DNA of 64,000 nt from Cochliopodium minus (lineage: Eukaryota > Discosea > Himatismenida > Cochliopodiidae), in contig JAMYWO010000014.1 of the NCBI GenBank assembly GCA_024220525.1, positions 243,025 to 307,024 on the forward strand, given 5' to 3'. Shown in pieces: positions 46,357 through 57,801 of the stretch (the stretch's first letter is position 1; every line of letters starts with the position of its first letter). The notes under the pieces are model-generated. The model did no database searches and was not told the origin of the DNA. It saw nothing but the letters and a program-made list of their open reading frames with translations. The position numbers were made by a program, and so were the translations under genes.

Positions 46357-48097
46357 TGAAATAAAAATTTGAAATAAAAATAAAAAATTTGAATAAAAAA
46401 TTTGAAATAAAAAATAAAACATAAAACATAAAAATAAAATAAAATAATAAACCTCCAAAACTTTCAAACAGACTCAGATATCTTACAACATACAACAAAC
46501 TTTTGTCAGGAAAATGAGGTAAAGGATTGACCAGTGATTGGTTTGTAAATGCCCCGTTTTCAATAGTCCTTATAGCTTCTCCGATCGAAACTAGTTTTCG
46601 AATTATGTTGATATCAAGATTAGGAGCTACATTGCGGTAACAATGTAACTGTGAAGATACAGATGGAAAAGGAATGTTCCTACAAGAAAATCTGGATCTA
46701 AAAGGAGGATCTATTATTATTAAAAAAAATGGTTCCAAAAATAATTAATAAAATAATTTAAATCAATTACCTAGTGGATTCCCATTAAACTAAAAATAAT
46801 TAAAAAATTTTTTTACTAAAAAAAAAGTGTTTTATACTTTGGGAACAGGAACTCCTAATGCAATCACTCTAAATCTTTTTGAAACTGAAACTAATTTTAA
46901 ATTTTGGAGTTTTTCAGTTCCCTCTTCATTAATCAATTGTTCATATCTCTCGGGATTTGTTAAAAATCTCCCGTCCTCTAATTGCATTTCCCTGTTTTCT
47001 ATTATATAAATTTAAAGATAAAATTTTTTGAATAATTTGGGACAAATTTACCCAACAAATTGTTCAAAATTGTTATTACTCCTCTTTCACATTTTTCAAT
47101 TCCTTCCAAAATTAAAACCTAACCAAAAATTACTCCATAAAAAAATAAAAACCCTCTTTTTTACATTTCCATTTATTGAAGCAGAAATTGTGGGAGTATC
47201 TTTATTTAAAAAAAAAATAATTTTAATGAAAAATGACATATTTTATTATTTTTTCCAAACCCAAATAAACTAATGAACCATCTTTTATTTCTCTTGAACT
47301 TTTCAAATCATTTTCAGTTACATCAGGTGTCAAGCAAATGTACTCAGCTAAAAAAATTATTTTAAAAAAATTGAAATCAAAATGAATTTAATTTACCTTC
47401 CCTTTATTAAAAAACATATTAATGTATTCTTTTAAACAATGATAAATTTTTTCATTACCTTAAAGTAACTTCACAAAATCTAAATGCAATCCAACGCTAA
47501 AAATATTAACTTTATCTCAATTAATAAAAAAAAATTTACTTTTAAAGATCCTAAAAAAATGTAAATATTAAATTAAAATTTATTTATTGATTATTTATTT
47601 TTTTTACCAGGAGGTCCTTTAAATTTAATTTTTAATTCAGAAAATTTTTATTTATTTTTTTTTTACAAAATTTTTTTACCAATCAAGTACATGTCTTGCC
47701 CAAGTAAATCTTTTTGTATCATCCATCTCAAATGTTGAAGCATCTCTTGTGTATTTTCATCCACAAAAAATTTCTTGTAGAGAGTAAAAGGGATGTTTTC
47801 TGGATGCAATGGTTCCTTTTTTTGATTTTTAAATCGAATTATATAAAAAAAAATTTATTTTTATATTTTCTTATTTACTTTCAAATCTATTTGAACATCA
47901 TTAAGGATTATCTTCTTTGGGAATGTCTTTCTATCAAAATAATCAATTGTATTATTTTTGGAATCTTCATCATTCGAAGAGGATGTGAGATATAGACCAA
48001 TCAATTTGTTATTTCCAGAAGGAGAATTGTTGATGATATTTTTGATATGGAAAATCCTTCTCTTTGCTTTAAACAATCGATCGTTATCACAATCCAT
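39486..48097 (-). CDS. VWA8: VWA8-like AAA+ ATPase with von Willebrand A domain
   Basis: Large AAA+ protein of the VWA8 (KIAA0564) family, a mitochondrial ATPase in animals. It starts MDCDNDRLFKAKRRIFHI at 48097, followed by PLHPENIPFTLYKKFF and LLGQDMYLIG. Later come LILEGIEKCERGVITILNNL, LRSRFSCRNIPFPS, Walker A CLVGEKGEGKSFF, a second P-loop LLIGNQGVGKNK, Walker B VLIIDEADKAPPETLSSLKG, and FPFLGNNFFSEIGDIFSQH. The long exon 43520-42057 (LVNNGVLNYPLSTRELVNIV) follows, then the VWA MIDAS ILFVFDVSASMYRFNSEDGR. The C-terminal exons read GHSGD, CFVLSDANLKRYDISSKK and end LPLIIKQIFTDQML (stop 39486). Below about 40460 the conserved protein is recoverable only by allowing several one-base indels. 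The N-terminus is not an obvious mitochondrial presequence. Confidence 0.85.
39857..40149 (-). repeat. ATTTTT/ATTTT simple repeat in a VWA8 intron
   Basis: Nearly 300 bp of AAAAT/AAAAAT units on the plus strand, i.e. T-rich on the VWA8 coding strand. It lies between two 3' exons that carry frameshifts, so local sequence quality may be poor. Confidence 0.9.
40755..41045 (-). repeat. AAAAAAT heptamer tract in a VWA8 intron
   Basis: Tandem AAAAAAT on the plus strand is ATTTTTT on the transcribed gene's sense strand, with TTTGAAATAAAAAA variants near 40980. It is the same family of repeat as in plus-strand introns, with the strand reversed to follow the gene. Confidence 0.88.
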
Positions 48098-48291
48098 ATT
48101 TTTTTTATTTTAAATTTTTGGGATTTTTTTTTGATAATAAAATATTTAAAGATTTAATTACAAGTTTTATTTACTTTTTTGTTAATTTCCTCTTTTTTTT
48201 TTTTTTGTAAAAAGAAGAAAACAAACAAAGAAGAAGAAAAAACATTTATATAAGCAAGAGATCTTTTTTAAAGTTGAGAGAAAAAAGATCA

Positions 48292-50742
48292 TCATTTCTT
48301 TTCTAGTTTTGGTTCAATCATCAAAGAAGTTTTGTAAGCTTCCTCTTCGTCAAGAGGTTTAGAATAAATGATCATGTTACACAAAATAGGAACAGGAGTA
48401 AAGTTGTAGCCAATCTCCTGGAAGATGTTGACCTCCTTGATGACAGTAGCACATATGATTCTCTTTTCAAAATTGTGCAACTCAATGTTACTTTTAGTGT
48501 TGGACAAAAAGTCTTTGTTACCAACATCGATAAAAGTGATGTCAGTAAGATAAAGACCCACATAAGGTATACAAGGAGGCTCGACTAATCTGAGAGACTC
48601 ACGAAGCTTGGAAAAAGATTTTTCGTGTGAAACGATTTGAGATAATCTGAGGTAAGTTTGGTAGTCTTTGTTTCCTGTTTCAGGATCGACGGATTCCTCC
48701 AAAATCTTCCACGTTTTTTTCAAACGAGTGATGGGAGAAGAGGAGAGAGAGGAAACGATTTCCATTATGGTGTTGAAATTGTTGGACTGTCTGCAAAGTT
48801 CTCCTATTTGAATCCACTTTGCTAATATGGCAGCTCTGCAAGAAAGATCCCTTGTTCTGACAATAGTGGTTGTGATAAATCTGCTTGTTTGGTTAAATCT
48901 GTCAATCAATTTTGAAATATTGGGAGAATCTGTCAATTTAGAAGATCTGTTCCACCCTATTCAAAAAAAAAAAATGATTAAATTCTTATTTAAATAAAAC
49001 AAAGTTCTTTCAATGGAAAAAAAAAATAAAACAAAGTTCAATTTTTTTTTTTTTTTAACCTTGATTATGAAACTCTTTTGGATGAATGTTTTTGTAAATT
49101 TCAAATTCGGTCAAACAAAACTGTCTGGCAATTTCCGTAACACTAAAATCGAAAAAATCAAACTCGGTATCAGGATACAAAGTAGGAAGGATAGAAGGAG
49201 GAGCCAAACTAAGAACAGAATGTTTCTTCTTTGAAGCCAAAGTACAAACCTTCTTAATAGTGTTGTTAAGTTTGTTGGCTACTTGAGTGTTTTCTATCTT
49301 TGAAGCAAAACTGATCAAATTTTGGAGCATAGTTTTGTCTCTGATGAAATCACGCAAATGTACTTCCATCCACTTTGTCAAAACGACAATGATTCTCAAT
49401 TGTGCTTTGTTCAAATTTCCCTTGTTTGGTTCACTTTCACCTTTGCTCAACAAAGACTTTGGAGGCTTGTAGTAGTAAGAAACAAGTTGGTCGAAAAGAT
49501 TCACAGGCTCTAACATGGAGTGCATGGTGAGTAGAAAAGCCAAGATGGTAGAGTTATCCACTATGACTTCGTCCAACAATTTTTCAACGATCTTTTCAAC
49601 TGTACCTCCTATGAGCCTTGATTTGGTGTCGTTCATTTCGATCACTATGTTTTGATTGAGTAGATCATCTTGATAGTATGCTTCGCTGAATGATGGATTG
49701 TAATCTTCTGGTTTGATATCTGATCCCAAGGTACTTGGCTGTCTTATCAACTGTCCCACCAATTTTTGGCTTGTGGGAGGGATCTGATAGCTGAATCTCA
49801 TGTTCATGAACTTCACCTTTGCTGCTCTCATCACTCTTATCCACTCTTTGGTTACATCCAATGATGGTGCTTTGAATATATAGCTCACTTTGGAGGATCC
49901 CCACAACACTATTTCGAATTTCCTTTCTTCTCCTTCATCGATCAAATTGATATGACAATATTCTAGTTTTATTTGTCCTAATGGTTCATCATTTTCCTTA
50001 TAATATGATGATTATGTTTTATAATTTGATGATATTTAAGATTATTGCATTTTTTTGATTTATGTTTTTACTTCTTTATTCGAAAAATAATACAATCTAT
50101 TATAGTATAGTATACACCATCTTGTTTTGAACCCACTCACTTTCACTTTCTTCAATCCCTGATTTATCTTTTTCTTTTCTAAAAATCCCATCTTTGTTGG
50201 ATTCTTTATTGATCCCAATGTGGGCTATAGATTGGAAATGATAAATATTTAAATTTTAATCCGAATGTATAAGTGAATGGAAAATAAATATATTTATCTT
50301 ACAGATGTTTTTGGGTCAATAAATTCCACAAAGAATGTGGTTTTTAAAATCTTTGAATCTGAGCAACAATCGTCTAATAATTTTTGGCATAATTGTTTGA
50401 ATTCTTCATTTATCTTTGTCTTTTTGATATTTTGTCTTTTTGTTTGGGGTATAATCACGGTTTTTTCAGGATATTCAACCTCGATCTTGGAGAATTAAGA
50501 ATTTTTATTAATTTTCTGTTATAAATTTATTTTGATAGAGGATTTAATTTTCTTCTTGATAATATTACCATGTGTTGAAGTTCAATAAATTGATTTGGTT
50601 TTCTTGATATATAAAATCTCAATGGCTTTGAAGATATCACTTCTACCAACAAAAATGAAACTAATTCTCCTTTGGATTTTGAAACTTCTTTAATTTGAAC
50701 TATATTGCATTTCAATTTGAAATCAGATTGATTCTCATTCAT
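48292..50742 (-). CDS. PX-PH-RasGEF exchange factor
   Basis: Guanine-nucleotide exchange factor for Ras-family GTPases. Exon 1 (ATG 50742) and exon 2 form a PX-like domain: FYISRKPNQFIELQHM, IEVEYPEKTVIIPQTK, then INEEFKQLCQKLLDDC and TTFFVEFIDP. Next is a PH domain: MGFLEKKKINQGLKKVKVSG, FKTRWCILYYNRLYYFSNKE and SLDVTKEWIRVMRAAK. The RasGEF N-terminal module (RLIGGTVEKIVEKLLDEVIV) follows. The catalytic Cdc25 domain has FDFSVTEIARQFCLTEFEIY, FITTTIVRTRDLSCRAAILA, WIQIGELCRQSNNFNTIMEI and IPYVGLYLTDITFIDVGNKD. It ends PKLEKK at 48292. All domains are complete, so an active, phosphoinositide-recruited Ras activator is expected. The target GTPase is unknown. Upstream lies a 341-bp divergent region shared with the EGF/PPC gene. 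Confidence 0.83.
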
Positions 50743-51083
50743 TATATTTGGTGAGAGAATTTAAAAATACGATTATTTTTAAATTTGAATTTTTTTTTTT
50801 ATTATTCATAAAGGATCAAAAGACCGAGAAAGGAATTATATCTTCAAAATAAATGATTTATAAAGACCAAACATCTTCAAAATTCTCAATCAAATATCTT
50901 TTTTTTCATTGTGGACGTTTAAAAAAATAAAAATAAAAGCCAAAAATTGTTTTTAATATTTCCTTTTATTTCTTTGTATTGATCCTATCCACAATGCATA
51001 TTGACCCTTTAAATTTTGAAAAATATTAATTTGAAACATCTCTTTTTTTTCTATTTCAAAACACAATCAAATTATAAAAAAAA
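50743..51083. other. Divergent intergenic region
   Basis: Separates the RasGEF gene (-) from the EGF/PPC gene (+) and should carry both promoters. Only AT-rich sequence is seen. Confidence 0.45.
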
Positions 51084-54000
51084 ATGCTTTATAAATTTAC
51101 CTTAAAGTTATATTTGCTTATATTCTTATTGTTAATTCAAGGTATTGTAAGTTGTCCAAATGATTGTAGTGGACATGGAACATGTGTTGTATTTTGGTAA
51201 GAAATATTGAAAAGAATCTCAAATATCCAATTCAAAAATAAATTACACCACAAAATACAATCAAAAGGTGCAGATGCAATCAAGGTGAAATAAAACAATA
51301 TAAAAATATAATATTCTTCATCTTTTTCAAATTCAATGAAATATCTTGAAGAAAATAAATATTCAACTCTATTTTAAACAATTATAGATTGGACTGGTAA
51401 TGATTGTTCTATCCAAACAACTGTGATGGAAAATGCACAAGTATATAACGGAACTGTCCAACAACATAGATGGGCATATTTCAGATATCCACGTAAAAAC
51501 ATTCATGAAAAATTACTTTCTTAATTATAGAAATCAAAACTAAATAATAACAACAAATAGTTCTTGGTAAAAAAATCATTTTAATAAAAATTTGAACTAA
51601 TCAAAACAAAACTCGAAAATTTTTTTTAAAAAAAAAAAAAAAAAGATGAAAACCAAGCACTTGAAGTAAGAATGAATGAAACAAGCCAAGACACATCAGT
51701 TGATTGTAAGTTTATTATCGGAAATTAATATGAGGAAACTAATTTGTTAATCATTCAAATAATTCCTTAAATCTATTTTTAAAAAAACTAAAACAGGTGA
51801 TTTGTTTATTCGTCTCAGAAACTATCCAACCACCAACCGCTACACTTATTCTGAAGTTTCCATCAACCAAAACTCAAGCATTAGGATCGGTGCTACTGCT
51901 CCAAGAGGAAACTATTTCATTGGAGTATATGGATTTCAAAAGTGTGAGTTCGTTATTGTAAAAAAAAAACAAATTTTTTATTTTTTATTTTTTATTTTTT
52001 ATTTTCTTTTCAATTCATTTTTTTGATTTATTTTTATTTTTTATTTCAGGAAGCAATTCAAAAAGGACCTTGCCCAAACTCTTGCTCGGGACACGGTTCT
52101 TGTGACACCACCACCCATATATGTACATGTAACTCAGGGTATGCAGGAACTGACTGCTCATCACCTGTCACCCAAATTAATAGTGGAGATGCATTACAAG
52201 GTAAAAAAAAATTTATTTCTTTTTTATTTTTTGTTTTATTTTTTAAAATTTTAAAATTTAATTTTATTTTTAATATTTAATTTTTAATTTTTTATTAGTT
52301 TAATTTTTTATTTTTTTTTTTGTTTTCATTTTTATTTTTTAAAATTTTAAAATTTAATTTCATTTTTTTATTTTTATTTTTATTATTAATTTAATTTTAA
52401 ATTTAAATTTTTTTTAACAATTTTTATTTTTATTTTTATTTTCAGGAAGCATCCAAGCTAGTCAATGGAGTTATTATTATTTCGACATTCCTTACGCTGA
52501 TGGATTAATCAGCATTTCCATGACTTCCAGTAATGACGCAGACATCTATGTCAAGAAGGGTGAGTTGCCAACTGTCTTTTTTTGGGATTATGCAAATGCG
52601 ACTGATGCCACATTAAGGTAAAATAAATTATTTTTTTTTATTTATATTTTATTTTTATTTTTATTTTTATTTTTATATTTACATTACATTTATTTTTATT
52701 TTTATTTTTATTTTTATTTTTATATTTTAATTTTTTTATCACTATTTTATTTTATTTTTTATTTTCTTTAATTTTTATTATATTTTACTTTATTTTATAT
52801 TTTAATTTTTTTATCACTATTTTATTTTTTTATTTTCTTTAATTTATATTTTACATATTTTTTTTGTTTTTAAATTTTTTATTTTTTTGATTTATATTTA
52901 GCACAATTGTTATTCACAACTCAGTTGTAGCAAGATACTATATTGGTGTCTTTGGATACGTCGCTTCCACTTTCACTGTGACTCTCAATTCAGTTGGTAA
53001 AGAAGTTTTAATTCATTTTAATTTATTAAAAATATTTCAATTCATTTTATTTGATTTTATTTTAAAATTTTCTTTCATTTAATTTTTTAATTTTTTTCTT
53101 TCATTTAATTTTTAAAATAACTGTTTTTAAATTTTTCTTTAGTTTTATTTTTTAATTTAAATTTATTTTTACCTTTAATTTTATTTTTTATATTTAATTT
53201 TATTTTAAATTTTTCTTTCGTTTAATTTTTTTAATTTAATTTTTAATTTTATAGAACAAAGTTGCCAATCGAAATGCTCTCTTCATGGAAATTGTGTAAG
53301 CAACGTCTGCCAATGCCAACAAAACTTCAACGGAGAAATGTGCGAAAACATGACAACGCCTCTCCAAACAGGTCAAACCGTCACCGGTTACGTTGACATT
53401 AACGTTTGGAACTACTTTTACTTCACTTCTAACACTGAGACCAACCTCATTTTCACTCTCGACACCTTGACTGACAGGGGTGATGTGGACATTTTCGTAG
53501 AAAGGTTTTTTTTTTATTTATTTTCATTTTTGAAATTTTTTTTATTCCAATTTTGTTTTTTTATTTTTTCATTATTTTTTTAATTTATTAACTTCAAATT
53601 TTTTTTTTACTTTTTTTTATCTATTATTTATGATTTAGATTTCGTGTTTTTGTGTTTATTTTTCAATTATTTATCATTTATTTTATTTTTTATTTTTATT
53701 TTAAAAGTATTTATTTTTAAATTTTTTATTCTTTATTTTTTAAAAAAAAAAATATTTTTTTAATATTTGTTAATTATTTATTATTTTTTAAAAAAAAAAA
53801 ATTTTTATCATTTTTTTTTTTAAAGAGATGGTTATCCTAATGTAACAAATTATGATTACGTTAACACATCTGCATTGTACACAACCACCATAGTGGTAGA
53901 TCAGCCAGGAATAAGAAACTGGTACGTGGGTGTCATCGGATGGACCAACTCCAACTATTCCATCTCCGTCTCTTCTTCCACCGTATGTAACTGTGTTCAT

Positions 54001-54765
54001 GGAACATGTAACGCAGAGTAAAATTATTTAAATCTTTTATTTATTTTATATTTTTTTTTTTTTTAATAAATTTTTTTTTATTAATTTTATATTTTTTTCC
54101 TAACATTTTTTTTTTATTAAATTTTTTTGTCAAATTAATTTCAAATTAATTTTTTCATCATTAAATAACAAATTTTTGATTTTTATTCATATTTTTTTGT
54201 CAAATTAATTTTTTGATTTTTATTAAAATTTTTTTGTCAAATTAATTTTAAATTTTTTATTATAAATGTAGTGGGGTTTGTTCTTGTGACTTGGGATTTG
54301 CAGGAGAATTTTGCGATCAACAAGCAGTGTTGGTCACAAGAAATACAATCTACAACGGCTCCATCAAAAAGGGAGAGTGGCTCTACTATTACTTCAACGC
54401 ACAAATTCACGACGTGGCTGTTGTTATGAAGGAGACTTCCACCAGCGGTTTGATTTGGGCTTACTTACACAGAGACACCTATCCTTCTTTGAGACACTTT
54501 GATGCAAGTGACACTAACACATTATCTTGTAAAAAAATCAAAATTAATTTTAATTTTTTAATAATTTAATTTAATTTTTCAATTTTTTAATATTTCTTTT
54601 TTTCTTTTTTAATTTTTTTAATTTTTTTTTTTCTTAGCTGTCCATATTATCGAAGATTCACAAAATCCTAGCCGTCAATATTACTATTATATTGCTTTTT
54701 ATGGTTCTCCTTTCATTGAAGCTAACGCTACTCTACCATTTCAATTTGATCTTTGGTATTATTGA
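51084..54765 (+). CDS. Secreted EGF/PPC-repeat protein
   Basis: Signal peptide MLYKFTLKLYLLIFLLLIQG at 51084. Then come four alternations of a tenascin-type EGF unit and a beta-sandwich unit. EGF units: CPNDCSGHGTC, CPNSCSGHGSC with ICTCNSGYAGTDC, CQSKCSLHGNC with VCQCQQNFNGEMC, and CNCVHGTCN with VCSCDLGFAGEFC. Each is followed by a domain with a W-Y/F-Y-F core, such as SQWSYYYFDIPYADGLISIS, VWNYFYFTSNTETNLIFTLD and GEWLYYYFNAQIHDVAVVM. These continue with aspartate-rich DADIYVKKG or GDVDIFVER and a YYIGVFGY-like strand, which resembles the pre-peptidase C-terminal (PPC) fold. It ends FQFDLWYY without a membrane anchor, so it is probably secreted or matrix-associated. Partner unknown. Confidence 0.75.
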
Positions 54766-55008
54766 GAAATAACTTGTAGTGAAATAAAATTAAAATAAAA
54801 AAGTGAAACAAAAAAACTTTTTTTTTTTTGAATAAATTAAATTTTTTATTTTTTAAAAACCCAATAATCACTTGAATAAAAACCCTTTTTGTAAAGAAAT
54901 AAAAAAAGAACAAACAAGTTTTTTTTTTTTAAAAAAATTATTTGTACTTTCAAAAGAAGGTAAATAAATATTAAAGAAAGTAGAGAAGAATAAACTTGTA
55001 AGAAGAAA

Positions 55009-56891
55009 CTAATTTTGAAGTTTGGCTTCTTGATTATAAAACTTATCGTTGCTGACTATTGTAGAAGAAGAGAGGGAATTGTTGGAAGTAGACAAAGAAC
55101 TAGAAGAAGTGAAACTGGATAAAGAGTTGCTCTCGCTAGGGTTGTAATGAGAATCATCATAGCTGCTGGAAGAAGGAGGATAATTGTAATGATGCTTATC
55201 TTGATCGTGAAGTGGTACAAGCCCGTTGTGATCGAGATCGCCATATCCATTGCTGTGATGATTATGGTAATGGGAGGAGGATGGATAACCCTTGTCACTG
55301 CTGTAATGGGGCGGAAGATCTTCGCCATATTCGGGGAATCTCTTATCATCATAGGGATAATCGTAGTATCTATCACCTCTATTCTCCTCATATCTGTAAT
55401 CATCGTACCTCCTATCTTGATAATATCTTTTTTCTGAGAAATATCTTCTATCATCGTGATATTGAGACGAACTCCTTTCATCTAATGGCTCATAATATCC
55501 CCTATCATATCTTTCGTAGTCTTCATATCTCTCGTTAGTATAGTAAGGGTCACTATAATATTTCTTATCATAGTCGTGATAACTATCGTAATCCCTTCTA
55601 TCATAATATTTTCTATCGTTCCTCTTCATCTTTCTATCGTAATCCCTATATCTTTTATGCCTATGATCGTCATAATCATCACGATCCTTCCAAAAAAAAA
55701 AAAGAGAAATTTAGAAATTGGAAAGAAAAAAAATGATTGAATATGTTTTGATAAAAGTTCAGAATTGCGAGATAATAATTTCTAATTGTAAAGTAAAAGC
55801 AAAATAGAAAAATTATAAATTTGATTTAACTTGATAATACTTTAAATTATAAATATAATAAAGAAAATAAAAAAAGATGATATATATCAAATCATCAACA
55901 AAGTAATATCTTTCAAGAAAAAAATAATGTGTTTTACATCTTCATAATCCCTGCTATATCTATCTCTCTTCTCATTTCTGTGTGGAACATCTCTCCCTCC
56001 AGAAAATCTTTGACCACCCTTTGCATCTCCAAATCTTCTGGGAACCCATCCCTCTATATTCTTTCCCCTCACGAAATCCACTAAGATCTCCCTTCCAAAC
56101 AAAATTGTCTTGTGTGATTTCTCATAAGCAATGACAGCATCCTCCAAAAACTTAAATTCGATGAATGCATAGCCCTTATTGACACCTGATCCTATATTCT
56201 TTGGGATGGTGATCCTTTCTATCTCCCCATACTTTGAGAAGAACCCTTCCAATTCACTATTCTTGATGGAATCAGGCAATTTGGACACAAAGATGGTATT
56301 GTTGGCATATGCATTTGATACATTCTTATCTTTGAGCTCATTGGTTGATGATCTATTTGTAGATTTGTCGTGTAATTCAAAATCAGTGCTATCAATATTT
56401 CCTAAATGAGTTATTTGTGAATTCAAAAAGAAAGTGAGTGAATTGGAAACAAAATAAAAAATTAAGTGCAAAAAATTAAAAGAGAAAGAATTAGCTATTT
56501 CTTTTTTTTTCTTTTGATATAAATAAACATTATAAATTATTCAGCTACAAATATTCTCTTTTGAAGAGATTTTTTAATGTATATACACCAATCGCGAAAC
56601 CCCTTTCTTATTAAATAACAATTATTTTTATTATTTTTTGTGTGTACCTGATATTATTGGATCGTAATGATGCATACTGAATTTTTGAACTAGTTTTTCG
56701 TGCATTTTGAATGTATTTTCGTCATTTGATATGAATGGTTCTTTTTCTCTTCTTTTTATCAATATATCGAAATTTGGTGTTTCTATTGTTGTGTTTGATG
56801 TGGTTTCCATGAATACTTTGTCCTTTTCTGTGAACATTTCAGTCTCATTCAACATCTTGTATTTTTCTTCATAATATTTTCTCTCTTTCAT
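55009..56891 (-). CDS. SNRNP35: U11/U12-35K-like minor-spliceosome RRM protein
   Basis: Three exons: 56891 to about 56649 (MKERKYYEEKYKMLNETEMF), one ending near 55939, and a final exon ending at 55009. At the first junction the protein reads HHYDPIISGNIDSTDFELHD, close to the YDPxxAGSIDGTDxxPHD lead of U11/U12-35K. The RRM follows (TIFVSKLPDSIKNSELEGFF, RNP1-like KGYAFIEF). The post-RRM segment GREILVDFVRGKNIEGWVPR, RFGDAKGGQRFSGGRD is shared by U11/U12-35K and U1-70K. The lead sequence and lack of an obvious U1-70K N-terminal domain favour the 35K protein. The tail is Arg/Asp/Tyr-rich (KYYDRRDYDSYHDYD) instead of RS-rich, then Ser-rich. It would bind U11 snRNP at U12-type 5' splice sites. 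U1-70K remains the main alternative. Confidence 0.68.
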
Positions 56892-57801
56892 TTTTTAAAT
56901 TTTTTTTATTTTGATTGGGTTTGAATGGTGTTGATGGGTGTTGAAATATTGATTGAAATACTTGATTGTTGATTAAGATTTTTTTTTTTATATTATTATT
57001 TTTTTTTATTTTTTATATTTTTTTTTGGTTTTATTGATTTAAGAATTAGTCTTTCTATCTTTTGAAATATCCATTCTAATGATTGAAAATTGAATTTGAT
57101 TTTTGTTTGATAATTTGATTTTTTGTGTCTCTTGATTTTTTTTAAACCTTGTATTTTAATGAGTTTTTAATTTTGTCAAAAAAAATATATTATTTTTCTT
57201 TCTATATTTTTCTCTGTTAGGATAATCAGTGACATATTTTCATAAATATTGATTGGATTGATCAATTTTATGTAATTTATATCTTCTATCTTATTTTTAT
57301 AATGATGGGATGATATTGAAAGGAAATGATTTTCATTTTGATAAATAATTGATAATCTGAACTTGGATGAGATGATTAATAAAGACAATAGATAAAAAAT
57401 TATAATTTAACTACTTTTTTTTTTATTTTTTTATTTAATTTTAAATATATCCCTCTTTTTTTCTTCATTCCCAACCCAAACTGCCATCAAAAAAACTAAA
57501 TTTGGCACTCCTCACTTTAATAATTCATTTTTTTTATTTTAAAAAGTTGAATTTGAGGGAAGTTTGTGAGTTCAATTTTTGACAAAAAGAACTTTATCAT
57601 TCGAATTATGATTGTGTTATTTATAAAGAAATAATTTCATTCTTTAAAATAAAACAAAATGAAATAAATATCAAAAATATCACTTTATAACATTCAATCA
57701 CCATGGTGGGAAAACATTAATTTGTTTTGTGCACAAATTTAAATCTTTTTTCATTGATCAAAAGATTTATTAAAAAAAAATCACTCAATAATCATTCAAA
57801 A
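56892..57801. other. Long divergent intergenic region
   Basis: About 910 bp between the RRM gene (-) and the F-box/LRR/ankyrin gene (+). A minus-strand frame of 70 codons (57388-57176) is Ile/Asn-rich and unsupported. A palindrome-like CACCATGGTGGGAAAACA at 57700 is the only compositionally distinct patch. No RNA gene seen. Confidence 0.4.

Noticed and set aside
55056-55538. Several overlapping frames rich in Ile/Met or His/Arg
   Set aside because: Shadows of the Tyr/Asp/Arg repeat tail of the RRM protein; the repetitive TAT/GAT/CGA codons leave other frames open.
57176-57388. 70-codon minus-strand frame
   Set aside because: Ile/Asn/Tyr-rich composition as expected of random AT-rich DNA; no splice partner, no recognisable domain.
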